Assembly (NCBI GenBank): GCA_035524275.1
Contig: DATKPC010000105.1
Span: 1 to 63,750, forward strand
Source of the DNA: DATKPC01 sp035524275
Lineage (GTDB): Bacteria; Pseudomonadota; Gammaproteobacteria; Burkholderiales; Burkholderiaceae_F
Length of the DNA stretch: 63,750 nucleotides
Reading direction: 5' to 3'
The translations under genes and the position numbers were made by a program. Of this stretch, positions 57,250 to 63,750 are shown piece by piece; position 1 is the stretch's first letter; the number at the start of each line of letters is the position of its first letter. Under the pieces are notes generated by a model that had not been told where the DNA came from, made no database searches, and saw nothing but the letters and a program-made list of their open reading frames with translations.

Positions 57250-59577
57250 ATGCACGGAAGACCGGCTCCGAGCCGCATCGCAATCGCCGTGGCTTTCGCC
57301 CTTGTCCACGTCGCCATTCGCGCCGAGGACAACGCGCCGGCCGCCACGCCGTCCACGCCGCCCGCCGCGCCGGCGGCGCAGGACGCGCTCAATCTCGACA
57401 GCGTCGTCGTGACCGGCACGTCGCAATCGATCACGAAGATGAAGTCGAGCGTCTCGATCAGCACGATGAGCGCGTCGCAGATCCAGGAATCGCAGGCGTC
57501 CAGCGCCTCGGACCTCCTGCGCTCGATCCCGGGCGTGCACGTGGAAGCGAGCGGTGGCGAGAGCAATGCCAATCTCGTCGTTCGCGGCATTCCGCTGTCG
57601 GCCGGCGGTGCCCGATACGTGCAGTACCAGGAGGATGGGCTGCCGGTGCTGCAGATCGGCGACCTCGACTTCCTGACGCCCGATACCTACATCCGCGCCG
57701 ATCGATCGATCGAAAGGCTCGAGGTCATCCGCGGCGGCTCCGCCTCGACGACGGCGACCAACGCGCCCGGCGGGATCGTGAATTTCATCAGCAAGACCGG
57801 CGACGAGGAGGAGGGCGTCGTTGCGCTCGAGACCGGACTGAACTACGACGAGAAGCGCTATGAATTCAGCCGCGGCGGCGCGATCGGCGAGAAGACGCAC
57901 TACTACGTCGGCGGCTTCTATCGCGACGGCGAGGGCCCGCGCAAGGGCGGCGTGCCGCTCGAGGGCGGCGGCCAGTTGCGAGCCAACATCACGCAGACGC
58001 TCGACAACGGCTACGTGCGGTTGAGCTTCAAGGAACTGGACGACCGGACCCCGACCTACCTTCCGGTGCCGGTCAACGTCTCCAACGGGAACATCCAGAC
58101 GGTGCCGGGGATCGATCCGCGAACGGCCAGCCTTTATTCGCCGTATCTCCTGCCGGACGTCTCGCTGACGGCGAACAACGGCCACGCGGTGAGCAACGTC
58201 AACGACGGCCTCAAGGCGACGTCGACGGCGATCGGCGCGGAAAGCGGTCTCAACCTGGGTTCCGGCTGGTCGCTCGACGAGAAGTTCCGGACCGCGAAGA
58301 ACGGCGGGCGCTTCCTTGGCGTCTATGGCGGGTCGGGCGTCGCGCCGGCGCCGGGAGGAACGACTTTCCTGACCGGTCCGTCCGCCGGCCAGGCGTACAC
58401 CGGGGGGGCGTTCACCGCCGTCGTGTTCAACACGTCCTTCGACGACGCGAGCCTCACCGCCAACGACCTGAAGCTCTCGAAGAAGATCGCGCTGGGCGAC
58501 GCCTCGACCCTGACCGCGGCAGCGGGGCTCTACACGTCCTCGCAGCGGGTCGCGATGACGTGGAACTTCAACCAGTACCTGATGCAGGCGACGGGCGACA
58601 AGCCCGCGATCCTGTCGTCGACGATCGACGGCACGCCGGGCTTCGGCGGCTGCTGCGAGCGCGTGATCGACGCGACCTACCGGATGACGTCGCCCTACGC
58701 GAGCCTCGGCGCCGAAATCGGGCCATGGAATTTCGACGGCAGCGTGCGGCGGGACGACCAGAAGGCGACGGGCTACTACCGGAAGCCGCCGACGTCCGGG
58801 GCGCCCTACGACCTGACGACCCTCAGCACGCCGGGAAGCTCCGGGGTCATCGACTACAGCATCGGGCATACGTCGTATTCGTTCGGCGGTAACTTCCGCC
58901 TGAGCCCGACCTTGGCCTTCTTCGCCCGCTACAGCGACGGCGTCTCGTTCAACGGCGACCGGATCGCGTGGGGCAATCCGCTCGACGGATCGACGCCGAT
59001 CAAGCTCAACGAGGTGAAGCAGTTCGAAGGTGGCGCCAAGCTGCGTTTCGGCCCGGCCAGTCTCTTCGCGACGCTGTTCCAGGCCAAGACGGCCGAGTCC
59101 AACTACGACCTCACGAAGCAGCAGTCGACGGCCTTCCACTACAGCGCCGACGGCATCGAGTTCGAGGGCGGCTACGTCGTCGGCAACCTGCACCTGAACG
59201 CCGGACTGACGCTGACGAACGCGAAGATCACCGGCACCGCGCCGGGCCAGGAATTCCAGCTCGGACAGACGCCGCAGCGCTGGGCGCACACGCTCTACCA
59301 GGCGGCGGCGACGTACGACTTCGGGCCTGCCCGGGCCGGCATCAGCGTCCAGGGGACCTCGTCCGCGAAGGACAACACGAGCGGAACGCCGGTCGCGACG
59401 CTTCCCGGCTACGCCATCGTGAACGTCTTCGCCACCTATGCGTTCACGCCGGCCGCCACCGTGTCGCTCGGCGTCAGCAATCTCTTCAATCAGCTCGCCT
59501 ACACGGAGTTCGATGGCGCCAGCGCTCGCGCGATGAACGGCACGACCGCCAAGCTCGGCATCAGCTACGCGTTCTGA
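57250..59577 (+). CDS. TonB-dependent receptor, probably for a sucrose-like sugar
   Basis: 775 residues from ATG 57250, with GGGGG 7 bases upstream. The signal peptide is residues 1-25 (ending near IRAED), followed by a TonB box (LDSVVVTGT), a plug domain (ASDLLRSIPGVHVEASGG, then IERLEVIRGGSASTTATNAPGGIVNF) and a complete barrel ending in the typical terminal Phe (GISYAF). It would bring a solute across the outer membrane. The substrate is inferred from its place between a LacI regulator and sucrose phosphorylase, like the SuxA receptor of xanthomonads; homology to SuxA itself has not been shown. Confidence 0.88.
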   Translation: MHGRPAPSRIAIAVAFALVHVAIRAEDNAPAATPSTPPAAPAAQDALNLDSVVVTGTSQSITKMKSSVSISTMSASQIQESQASSASDLLRSIPGVHVEASGGESNANLVVRGIPLSAGGARYVQYQEDGLPVLQIGDLDFLTPDTYIRADRSIERLEVIRGGSASTTATNAPGGIVNFISKTGDEEEGVVALETGLNYDEKRYEFSRGGAIGEKTHYYVGGFYRDGEGPRKGGVPLEGGGQLRANITQTLDNGYVRLSFKELDDRTPTYLPVPVNVSNGNIQTVPGIDPRTASLYSPYLLPDVSLTANNGHAVSNVNDGLKATSTAIGAESGLNLGSGWSLDEKFRTAKNGGRFLGVYGGSGVAPAPGGTTFLTGPSAGQAYTGGAFTAVVFNTSFDDASLTANDLKLSKKIALGDASTLTAAAGLYTSSQRVAMTWNFNQYLMQATGDKPAILSSTIDGTPGFGGCCERVIDATYRMTSPYASLGAEIGPWNFDGSVRRDDQKATGYYRKPPTSGAPYDLTTLSTPGSSGVIDYSIGHTSYSFGGNFRLSPTLAFFARYSDGVSFNGDRIAWGNPLDGSTPIKLNEVKQFEGGAKLRFGPASLFATLFQAKTAESNYDLTKQQSTAFHYSADGIEFEGGYVVGNLHLNAGLTLTNAKITGTAPGQEFQLGQTPQRWAHTLYQAAATYDFGPARAGISVQGTSSAKDNTSGTPVATLPGYAIVNVFATYAFTPAATVSLGVSNLFNQLAYTEFDGASARAMNGTTAKLGISYAF

Positions 59578-59583
59578 GCACGA

Positions 59584-59615
59584 GCCGGTCCGCCGCGGCG
59601 ACGCGGCGGACCGGC
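59584..59615 (+). repeat. strong hairpin between the receptor and sucrose phosphorylase genes
   Basis: Two 13-base arms (GCCGGTCCGCCGC and its exact complement) enclose a six-base loop, starting 7 bases after the receptor stop codon. There is no T-tract afterwards, so it is more likely an mRNA stability or processing element that lowers downstream expression than a full terminator. Confidence 0.7.
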
Positions 59616-59697
59616 ACCTTCCGGCTCCCTGCCCACGCGGGACGCGCCGGCCTGCCGCGACGGCGCTGCGGCAGCCCCACGATTCGACGCCAGCCCG

Positions 59698-61137
59698 ATG
59701 AAGAACCAAGTTCAACTGATCGCCTACGTCGATCGCTTTGGCGGTGGCGCGCTCGGCGACCTCCGCGACCTCCTGCGCGGTCCCCTCGCCGGGGTATTCG
59801 GCGGCGTCCACCTGCTCCCGTTCTTCCATCCCATCGATGGCGCGGATGCCGGCTTCGACCCGATCGACCACGAGCGCGTCGATCCGCGATTGGGCGACTG
59901 GACCGATATCGCCACGTTGTCGAACGACGTCGACGTCGTCGCGGACCTGATCGTCAACCATGTCTCGGCCGAATCGCCGCAGTTCCGCGACTTTCGATCC
60001 GCTGGCAGCGCCTCCCCGCATGCCGGGATGTTCCTCACGCTCGGCAAGGTCTTCGCTGCCGGCGCCACGGAAGAGCAGTTGCTCGCCATCTACCGGCCGC
60101 GGCCCGGGCTCCCGTTCACGACGGCCATCGTCGGCGACGGCGAGCGGCGCATCCTGTGGACGACGTTCACGCCGCAGCAGATCGACATCGACGTCGAGAG
60201 CCCGCAGGGCACGGCGTACCTGGACGGCATCCTCGGAAGGTTCCAGTCGGCCGGCGTGCGGACGATCCGCCTCGACGCGGTCGGCTACGCCATCAAGCGG
60301 GCCGGCACCAGCTGCTTCATGATCCCGGAGACCTACGATTTCATCGACGACCTGGTCCGGCGCGCGCGCTGGCGCGGCATGCAGGTCCTGGTCGAGATCC
60401 ACGCGCACTACCGGCAGCAGATCCAGATCGCGCGGCGCGTCGACTGGGTCTACGACTTCGCGCTGCCGCCGTTGCTGCTGCACGCGTTCCACGGCCGCAG
60501 GGCCCGCCATCTCGCGCATTGGCTCGAGGTTCGCCCGCGCAATGCCGTGACCGTCCTCGACACGCACGACGGCATCGGGATGATCGATATCGGGGCCGAT
60601 ACGCGGGACGGCGGCAGCGAAGCCGGCCTCGTGCCACCGGACGAGCTGGCGGCCCTCGTCGACCGGATCCACGACGCGAGCCGCGGCGAGAGTCGCGCCG
60701 CAACCGGCGCGGCCGCCTCGAACCTCGACCTGTACCAGGTGAACTGCACGTACCTGGACGCGCTCGGCGGCAACGAGCGGGCCTACCTCGCAGCCCGGGC
60801 GCTGCAGCTCTTCGTCCCCGGAGTCCCGCAGGTCTACTACGTCGGCTTCCTCGCCGGAAGAAACGACATGCAGCTGCTCGCGAAGACCGGCGTGGGTCGC
60901 GACATCAACCGTCCCTACTACCGTCGCGAAGACGTCGCCGCGGCGCTGAAGCAGACCCTCGTCCGCGACCAGATCGAGCTCTTCCGGATGCGCAACACGC
61001 ATCCGGCATTCGACGGGCAGTTCGGCATCGAACGCGTGACCGACGATGCGATCGTGCTCCTGTGGCGCAACGGCGCGCATCACGCGCGCCTCGGCGTCGA
61101 CTTCGCCGCCGGCGACTTTGCGATCGACGTGTCGTAG
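59698..61137 (+). CDS. sucrose phosphorylase (GH13 subfamily 18)
   Basis: 479 residues (Bifidobacterium enzyme 504). It splits sucrose with phosphate to glucose 1-phosphate and fructose in the cytoplasm. It follows bifidobacterial sucrose phosphorylase closely along its length: PFFHPIDGADAGFDPIDH, YRPRPGLPFT, TIRLDAVGYA with nucleophile Asp193, LVEIHAHY with acid/base Glu233, VLDTHDGIG with Asp291, and AATGAAASNLDLYQVN. The C-terminal domain is shortened. There is no signal peptide. The related sucrose-6-phosphate or glucosylglycerate phosphorylases are alternatives. It lies 29 bases before tonB. Confidence 0.9.
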   Translation: MKNQVQLIAYVDRFGGGALGDLRDLLRGPLAGVFGGVHLLPFFHPIDGADAGFDPIDHERVDPRLGDWTDIATLSNDVDVVADLIVNHVSAESPQFRDFRSAGSASPHAGMFLTLGKVFAAGATEEQLLAIYRPRPGLPFTTAIVGDGERRILWTTFTPQQIDIDVESPQGTAYLDGILGRFQSAGVRTIRLDAVGYAIKRAGTSCFMIPETYDFIDDLVRRARWRGMQVLVEIHAHYRQQIQIARRVDWVYDFALPPLLLHAFHGRRARHLAHWLEVRPRNAVTVLDTHDGIGMIDIGADTRDGGSEAGLVPPDELAALVDRIHDASRGESRAATGAAASNLDLYQVNCTYLDALGGNERAYLAARALQLFVPGVPQVYYVGFLAGRNDMQLLAKTGVGRDINRPYYRREDVAAALKQTLVRDQIELFRMRNTHPAFDGQFGIERVTDDAIVLLWRNGAHHARLGVDFAAGDFAIDVS

Positions 61138-61166
61138 CGCGGCGACGCGCAGAAGGGGAAGGACGG

Positions 61167-61817
61167 ATGGATTTTGCGCAGTCGCAGCGCAACCCTGGGC
61201 GGCACCTGGTGGGGCTGGGGGCGGTGGTGTTGTTGCACGTGATCATCGTGTACGCGCTGCTGACGGGGCTGGCGCGCAAGGTGGTGGAGGTGGTGAAGGC
61301 GCCGCTGCAGGTGAAGGTGATCGAGGAGGTGAAGCCGCCGCCGCCGCCGGATCTGCCGCCGCCGCCGCCGCCGAAGCTGGCGGCGCCGCCGCCGCCGTTT
61401 ATTCCGCCGCCGGAGGTGCAGATAGCCACGCCGCCGCCGGTGGCCCCGACGATCACGGCGGTGTCGAACCAGGCGCCGCCGGAGCCGACGCTGCCGCGCG
61501 AGGTGCCGCAGCCGGCGCCGGTGGCGGCGGCGCCGGCGCCGCCGGCGCGTGCGCAGATTGGGGTGACGTGTCCGAACTGGGGCGAGATCAAGGGCGAGAT
61601 CCAGTACCCGAAGCAGGCGATCCAGGACAACATCCAGGGCGACGTGACGATCGAGTTCACGGTGGGGCCGGGGGGCGAGATCAAGGATCCGGTGATCGTG
61701 AAGTCGGCCAACCGGGTGTTCAATGCGGTGACGATGAAGGCGGTGCAGCGCCTGAAGTGCGTGGGGCAGGGGCGGGACGTGAAGGTGCAGGCGCCGTTCA
61801 CGTTCCGGCTGGAGTAG
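61167..61817 (+). CDS. tonB: TonB energy transducer
   Basis: 216 residues from ATG 61167 (AAGGGGAAGGA upstream). One N-terminal membrane helix (about 15-37), a proline-rich spanning region (about 55-140, with PPPPPDLPPPPPP) and a C-terminal domain containing YPKQAIQDNIQGDVTIEFTV. Two Cys in that domain (VTCPN and LKCVG) could form a disulfide. TonB passes the energy of the proton gradient, via ExbB and ExbD, to outer-membrane receptors such as the one encoded 1.6 kb upstream. Codons here favour G at third positions, unlike the preceding genes. Confidence 0.93.
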   Translation: MDFAQSQRNPGRHLVGLGAVVLLHVIIVYALLTGLARKVVEVVKAPLQVKVIEEVKPPPPPDLPPPPPPKLAAPPPPFIPPPEVQIATPPPVAPTITAVSNQAPPEPTLPREVPQPAPVAAAPAPPARAQIGVTCPNWGEIKGEIQYPKQAIQDNIQGDVTIEFTVGPGGEIKDPVIVKSANRVFNAVTMKAVQRLKCVGQGRDVKVQAPFTFRLE

Positions 61818-61886
61818 CGGCGCGCGGGCGGGTCGGGCGATGCGGTGGGGCGTGCGGGGTGGCGCCTCGAGGGGCCGGGACGGGGT

Positions 61887-61912
61887 GGGAATAGGGATAG
61901 GGATAGGGATAA
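61887..61912 (+). repeat. GGGATA tandem repeat in the exbB leader
   Basis: One imperfect unit (GGGAATA) followed by three GGGATA units sits just upstream of the exbB ribosome site (AAGGAGAAGG) and 13 bases before the ATG. Copy-number change would alter leader length, not the reading frame. Confidence 0.75.
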
Positions 61913-61924
61913 GGAGAAGGCGAG

Positions 61925-62809
61925 ATGAAGTGGAACGTGGGGAAGGCTGCCGTGGCGGCGACGCTGGTGTGGGCGGTGCTGGGCGCGGGCGTGCTGCTGC
62001 AGGGGGCGAGGGCGCAGGAGGCGGCCAAGCCGGCGGCGGAGGCGGCGCCGGGGGCGGCGGCGGGCAGCGGCAATGCCGAGGCGCCGGCGGCGGCGGCGCC
62101 GGGGGCGGTGACGAAGGAGACGGTGGACAATCCCTACGGGCTGGAGGCGCTGTGGAAGGGGGGCGACTTCGTGGCCAAGGGCACGCTGATCATCCTGGTG
62201 ATCATGTCGATGGGCAGCTGGTACATCATTTTCACGAAGGTCTACGAGCAGTTCCGGCTGATGAGCGATGCGGGGGCGATGCGCAAGTCGTTCTGGAAGT
62301 CGGGGTCGATCGATGACGGGGTCAAGACGCTGAAGGACAGCAGCGCGTTTCGGTTCATCGCGCAGCAGGGGGTGGATGCGAACCAGCACCACGAGGGGAC
62401 GATGACCGAGCGCATCGACCTGCACACGTGGGTGACGATGTCGATCCAGCGGGCGGTGGAGAACGTGCAGAACCGGCTGCAGGACGGGCTGGCGTTTCTG
62501 GCGACGGTGGGCTCGACGGCGCCGTTCGTGGGGCTGTTTGGCACGGTGTGGGGGATTTATCACGCGCTGACGGCCATCGGGATTGCGGGGCAGGCGTCGA
62601 TCGACAAGGTGGCCGGACCGGTGGGCGAGGCGCTGATCATGACGGCCATCGGTCTGGCGGTGGCGGTGCCGGCGGTGCTGGGGTACAACTGGCTGGTGCG
62701 GCGCAACAAGGTGGCGATGGAGGCGGTGCGATCGTTCGGTGCCGACCTGCATGCGGTGCTGATGGGGGGTCGGGCCAGCGGCACGAGCACGGCGAAGAGC
62801 GGGGCGTGA
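61925..62809 (+). CDS. exbB: ExbB proton-channel subunit
   Basis: 294 residues. An extra N-terminal signal-like helix (about 7-28) and an Ala/Pro/Glu-rich stretch (30-65) precede the MotA/TolQ/ExbB core. Membrane helices are near 85-105, 188-210 and 230-255, with the family segment LATVGSTAPFVGLFGTVWGIYHAL. With ExbD it forms the proton-driven motor for TonB. Start ATG 61925 with a strong purine-rich ribosome site. It lies 107 bases after tonB and 37 before exbD. Confidence 0.93.
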   Translation: MKWNVGKAAVAATLVWAVLGAGVLLQGARAQEAAKPAAEAAPGAAAGSGNAEAPAAAAPGAVTKETVDNPYGLEALWKGGDFVAKGTLIILVIMSMGSWYIIFTKVYEQFRLMSDAGAMRKSFWKSGSIDDGVKTLKDSSAFRFIAQQGVDANQHHEGTMTERIDLHTWVTMSIQRAVENVQNRLQDGLAFLATVGSTAPFVGLFGTVWGIYHALTAIGIAGQASIDKVAGPVGEALIMTAIGLAVAVPAVLGYNWLVRRNKVAMEAVRSFGADLHAVLMGGRASGTSTAKSGA

Positions 62810-62846
62810 GGGGCGGGGGCTGGGGCGGCGGGACGGAGGGCCACGG

Positions 62847-63281
62847 ATGGCGATGAACGTCGGGTCGGCGGAGGGCAACGGCGAGGACGAGGTGGTGTCG
62901 TCGATCAACACGACGCCGCTGGTGGACGTGATGCTGGTGCTGCTGATCATCTTCCTGATCACGATACCGGTGGTGACGCACACGGTGCCGGTGGAGTTGC
63001 CGAAGGAGAAGAACCAGCCGCGGCAGACGAAGCCGGAGAACGTCGAGCTGTCGGTGACGAAGGACGGGGACGTGTACTGGGGCCAGAAGCTGCTGAAGGA
63101 CAACGCGGAGCTGGTGGACAAGCTCAAGGCGGTGGCGGTGCAGGTGCCGCAGCCGGAGGTGCACATCCGCGGGGACCTGGCGGGGCGCTACGAGTTCGTC
63201 GGCCGGGTGGTGTTCGCGGCGCAGCGGGCGGGGATCCAGAAGCTGGGGTTCATCACCGAGCCGCCGGCCAAGGGCGGCTGA
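62847..63281 (+). CDS. exbD: ExbD proton-channel subunit, first copy
   Basis: 144 residues. A short cytoplasmic start (MAMNVGSAEGNGEDEVVSS), a single membrane helix with the essential Asp in INTTPLVDVMLVLLIIFLIT, and a periplasmic domain ending in QRAGIQKLGFITEPP. GGAGG lies 8 bases before ATG 62847. Together with the next gene it forms a tandem pair of ExbD paralogs, as in tonB-exbB-exbD1-exbD2 clusters of xanthomonads. Confidence 0.93.
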   Translation: MAMNVGSAEGNGEDEVVSSINTTPLVDVMLVLLIIFLITIPVVTHTVPVELPKEKNQPRQTKPENVELSVTKDGDVYWGQKLLKDNAELVDKLKAVAVQVPQPEVHIRGDLAGRYEFVGRVVFAAQRAGIQKLGFITEPPAKGG

Positions 63282-63305
63282 GCGAGGAAGGACAAGGAAC
63301 GAGCC

Positions 63306-63737
63306 ATGGCGATGAATGTCGGGTCCGGCGGCGGCGAGCAGGACGTGATGGTGGACATCAACACGACGCCGCTGATCGACGTGATGCTGGTGCTGCTGAT
63401 CATGCTGATCATCACGATCCCGATCCAGCTGCACGCGGTGAACCTGAACATGCCGGTGGGCAATCCGCCGCCGCCGGCGGAGCCGCCGGTGGTGGTGACG
63501 ATCGACGTCGACTTCGACGGCACGGTGCTGTGGAACGGCGAGGCGCTGCCCGATCGGGCCGCGCTGGAGGCGCGGCTGACGCAGGCGGCGGCGCAGCCGG
63601 TGCAGCCCGAAGTGCACCTGCGGCCCAACAAGCTGGTCGCCTACAAGGACGTGGCCGCCGTCATGGCCTCGGCCCAGCGCCTCGGCGTCAAGAAGCTCGG
63701 CCTCGTCGGCAACGAGCAGTTCGTCAACGCCAAGTGA
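63306..63737 (+). CDS. exbD: ExbD proton-channel subunit, second copy
   Basis: 143 residues, 24 bases after the first copy. It shares the start MAMNVGS and the motif INTTPLIDVMLVLLIMLIIT with the essential Asp, but the periplasmic domain has diverged and carries a Pro-rich insertion (NPPPPAEPP). ATG 63306 follows AAGGAACGAGCC. The last third switches back to C-ending codons (from about 63630). Different ExbD paralogs may serve different receptors. The window ends 13 bases after the stop. Confidence 0.93.
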   Translation: MAMNVGSGGGEQDVMVDINTTPLIDVMLVLLIMLIITIPIQLHAVNLNMPVGNPPPPAEPPVVVTIDVDFDGTVLWNGEALPDRAALEARLTQAAAQPVQPEVHLRPNKLVAYKDVAAVMASAQRLGVKKLGLVGNEQFVNAK

Positions 63738-63750
63738 CCGCGCCGCGCGG

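Noticed and set aside
56815..61083. A 1422-residue open frame on the minus strand opposite the receptor and sucrose phosphorylase genes
   Set aside because: It is an antisense shadow caused by very high GC content: its composition is Arg/Asp/Val-rich without domains, while the plus strand carries two clear enzyme and receptor families.

Overview
The window is 63.75 kb of very GC-rich DNA with short intergenic gaps. Many consecutive genes overlap by the four bases ATGA, GTGA or TTGA. Gene families (aerobic phenylacetyl-CoA cluster with a TetR repressor, RecCBD, TonB-ExbB-ExbD-ExbD, DUF2868/DUF3482 pair, homospermidine synthase, TonB-dependent receptors) fit a proteobacterial chromosome, most likely a betaproteobacterium of the Burkholderiales/Rhodocyclales type. 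That placement is inferred from gene content alone. I see no rRNA, tRNA, CRISPR array, transposase, integrase or phage gene, so this looks like core and metabolic chromosome.

Layout: (1) 1-1743, minus strand: the N-terminal half of a TonB-dependent receptor running off the left edge, and a 98-residue unknown protein. (2) 1884-14325, plus strand: a promoter with an operator palindrome, then paaG-paaI-paaK-paaABCDE-paaR, two solute-binding proteins (ABC type and TRAP type) without membrane partners, and a biotin carboxylase subunit with an HMG-CoA lyase. (3) 14306-18240: a 2-oxoglutarate/Fe dioxygenase (minus), a Sel1-repeat protein, and eutBC without any other eut gene. (4) 18266-35252: recC-recB-recD, an unknown protein, a lipoprotein, an OPT-family transporter, and Lhr helicase (minus).

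(5) 35511-43349: purine catabolism, xdhA-xdhB-xdhC-guanine deaminase-8-oxoguanine deaminase; guanine goes to xanthine and then urate, and 8-oxoguanine goes directly to urate. (6) 43496-52145: homospermidine synthase, a 46-residue cysteine-rich protein, a solitary GspE/PilB-type ATPase with four 30-residue N-terminal repeats, three secreted or lipid-anchored proteins, an unusual Fpg/Nei-like glycosylase and an ArsC/Spx-like protein. (7) 52259-55762: a DUF2868 membrane protein coupled to a DUF3482 GTPase, and a bacterial SET-domain protein.

(8) 55839-63737: a LacI-type regulator, a cluster of AATCGATT operators, a TonB-dependent receptor, sucrose phosphorylase, then tonB-exbB-exbD-exbD. Read together this looks like a self-contained locus for sucrose-like sugar uptake and phosphorolysis with its own outer-membrane energiser. 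No inner-membrane sugar permease is visible. The most interesting items are this locus and its operators, the extended GspE-like ATPase, the cryptic start of homospermidine synthase, the small Cys-rich protein, the orphan binding proteins in the paa gene train and the altered DNA glycosylase.
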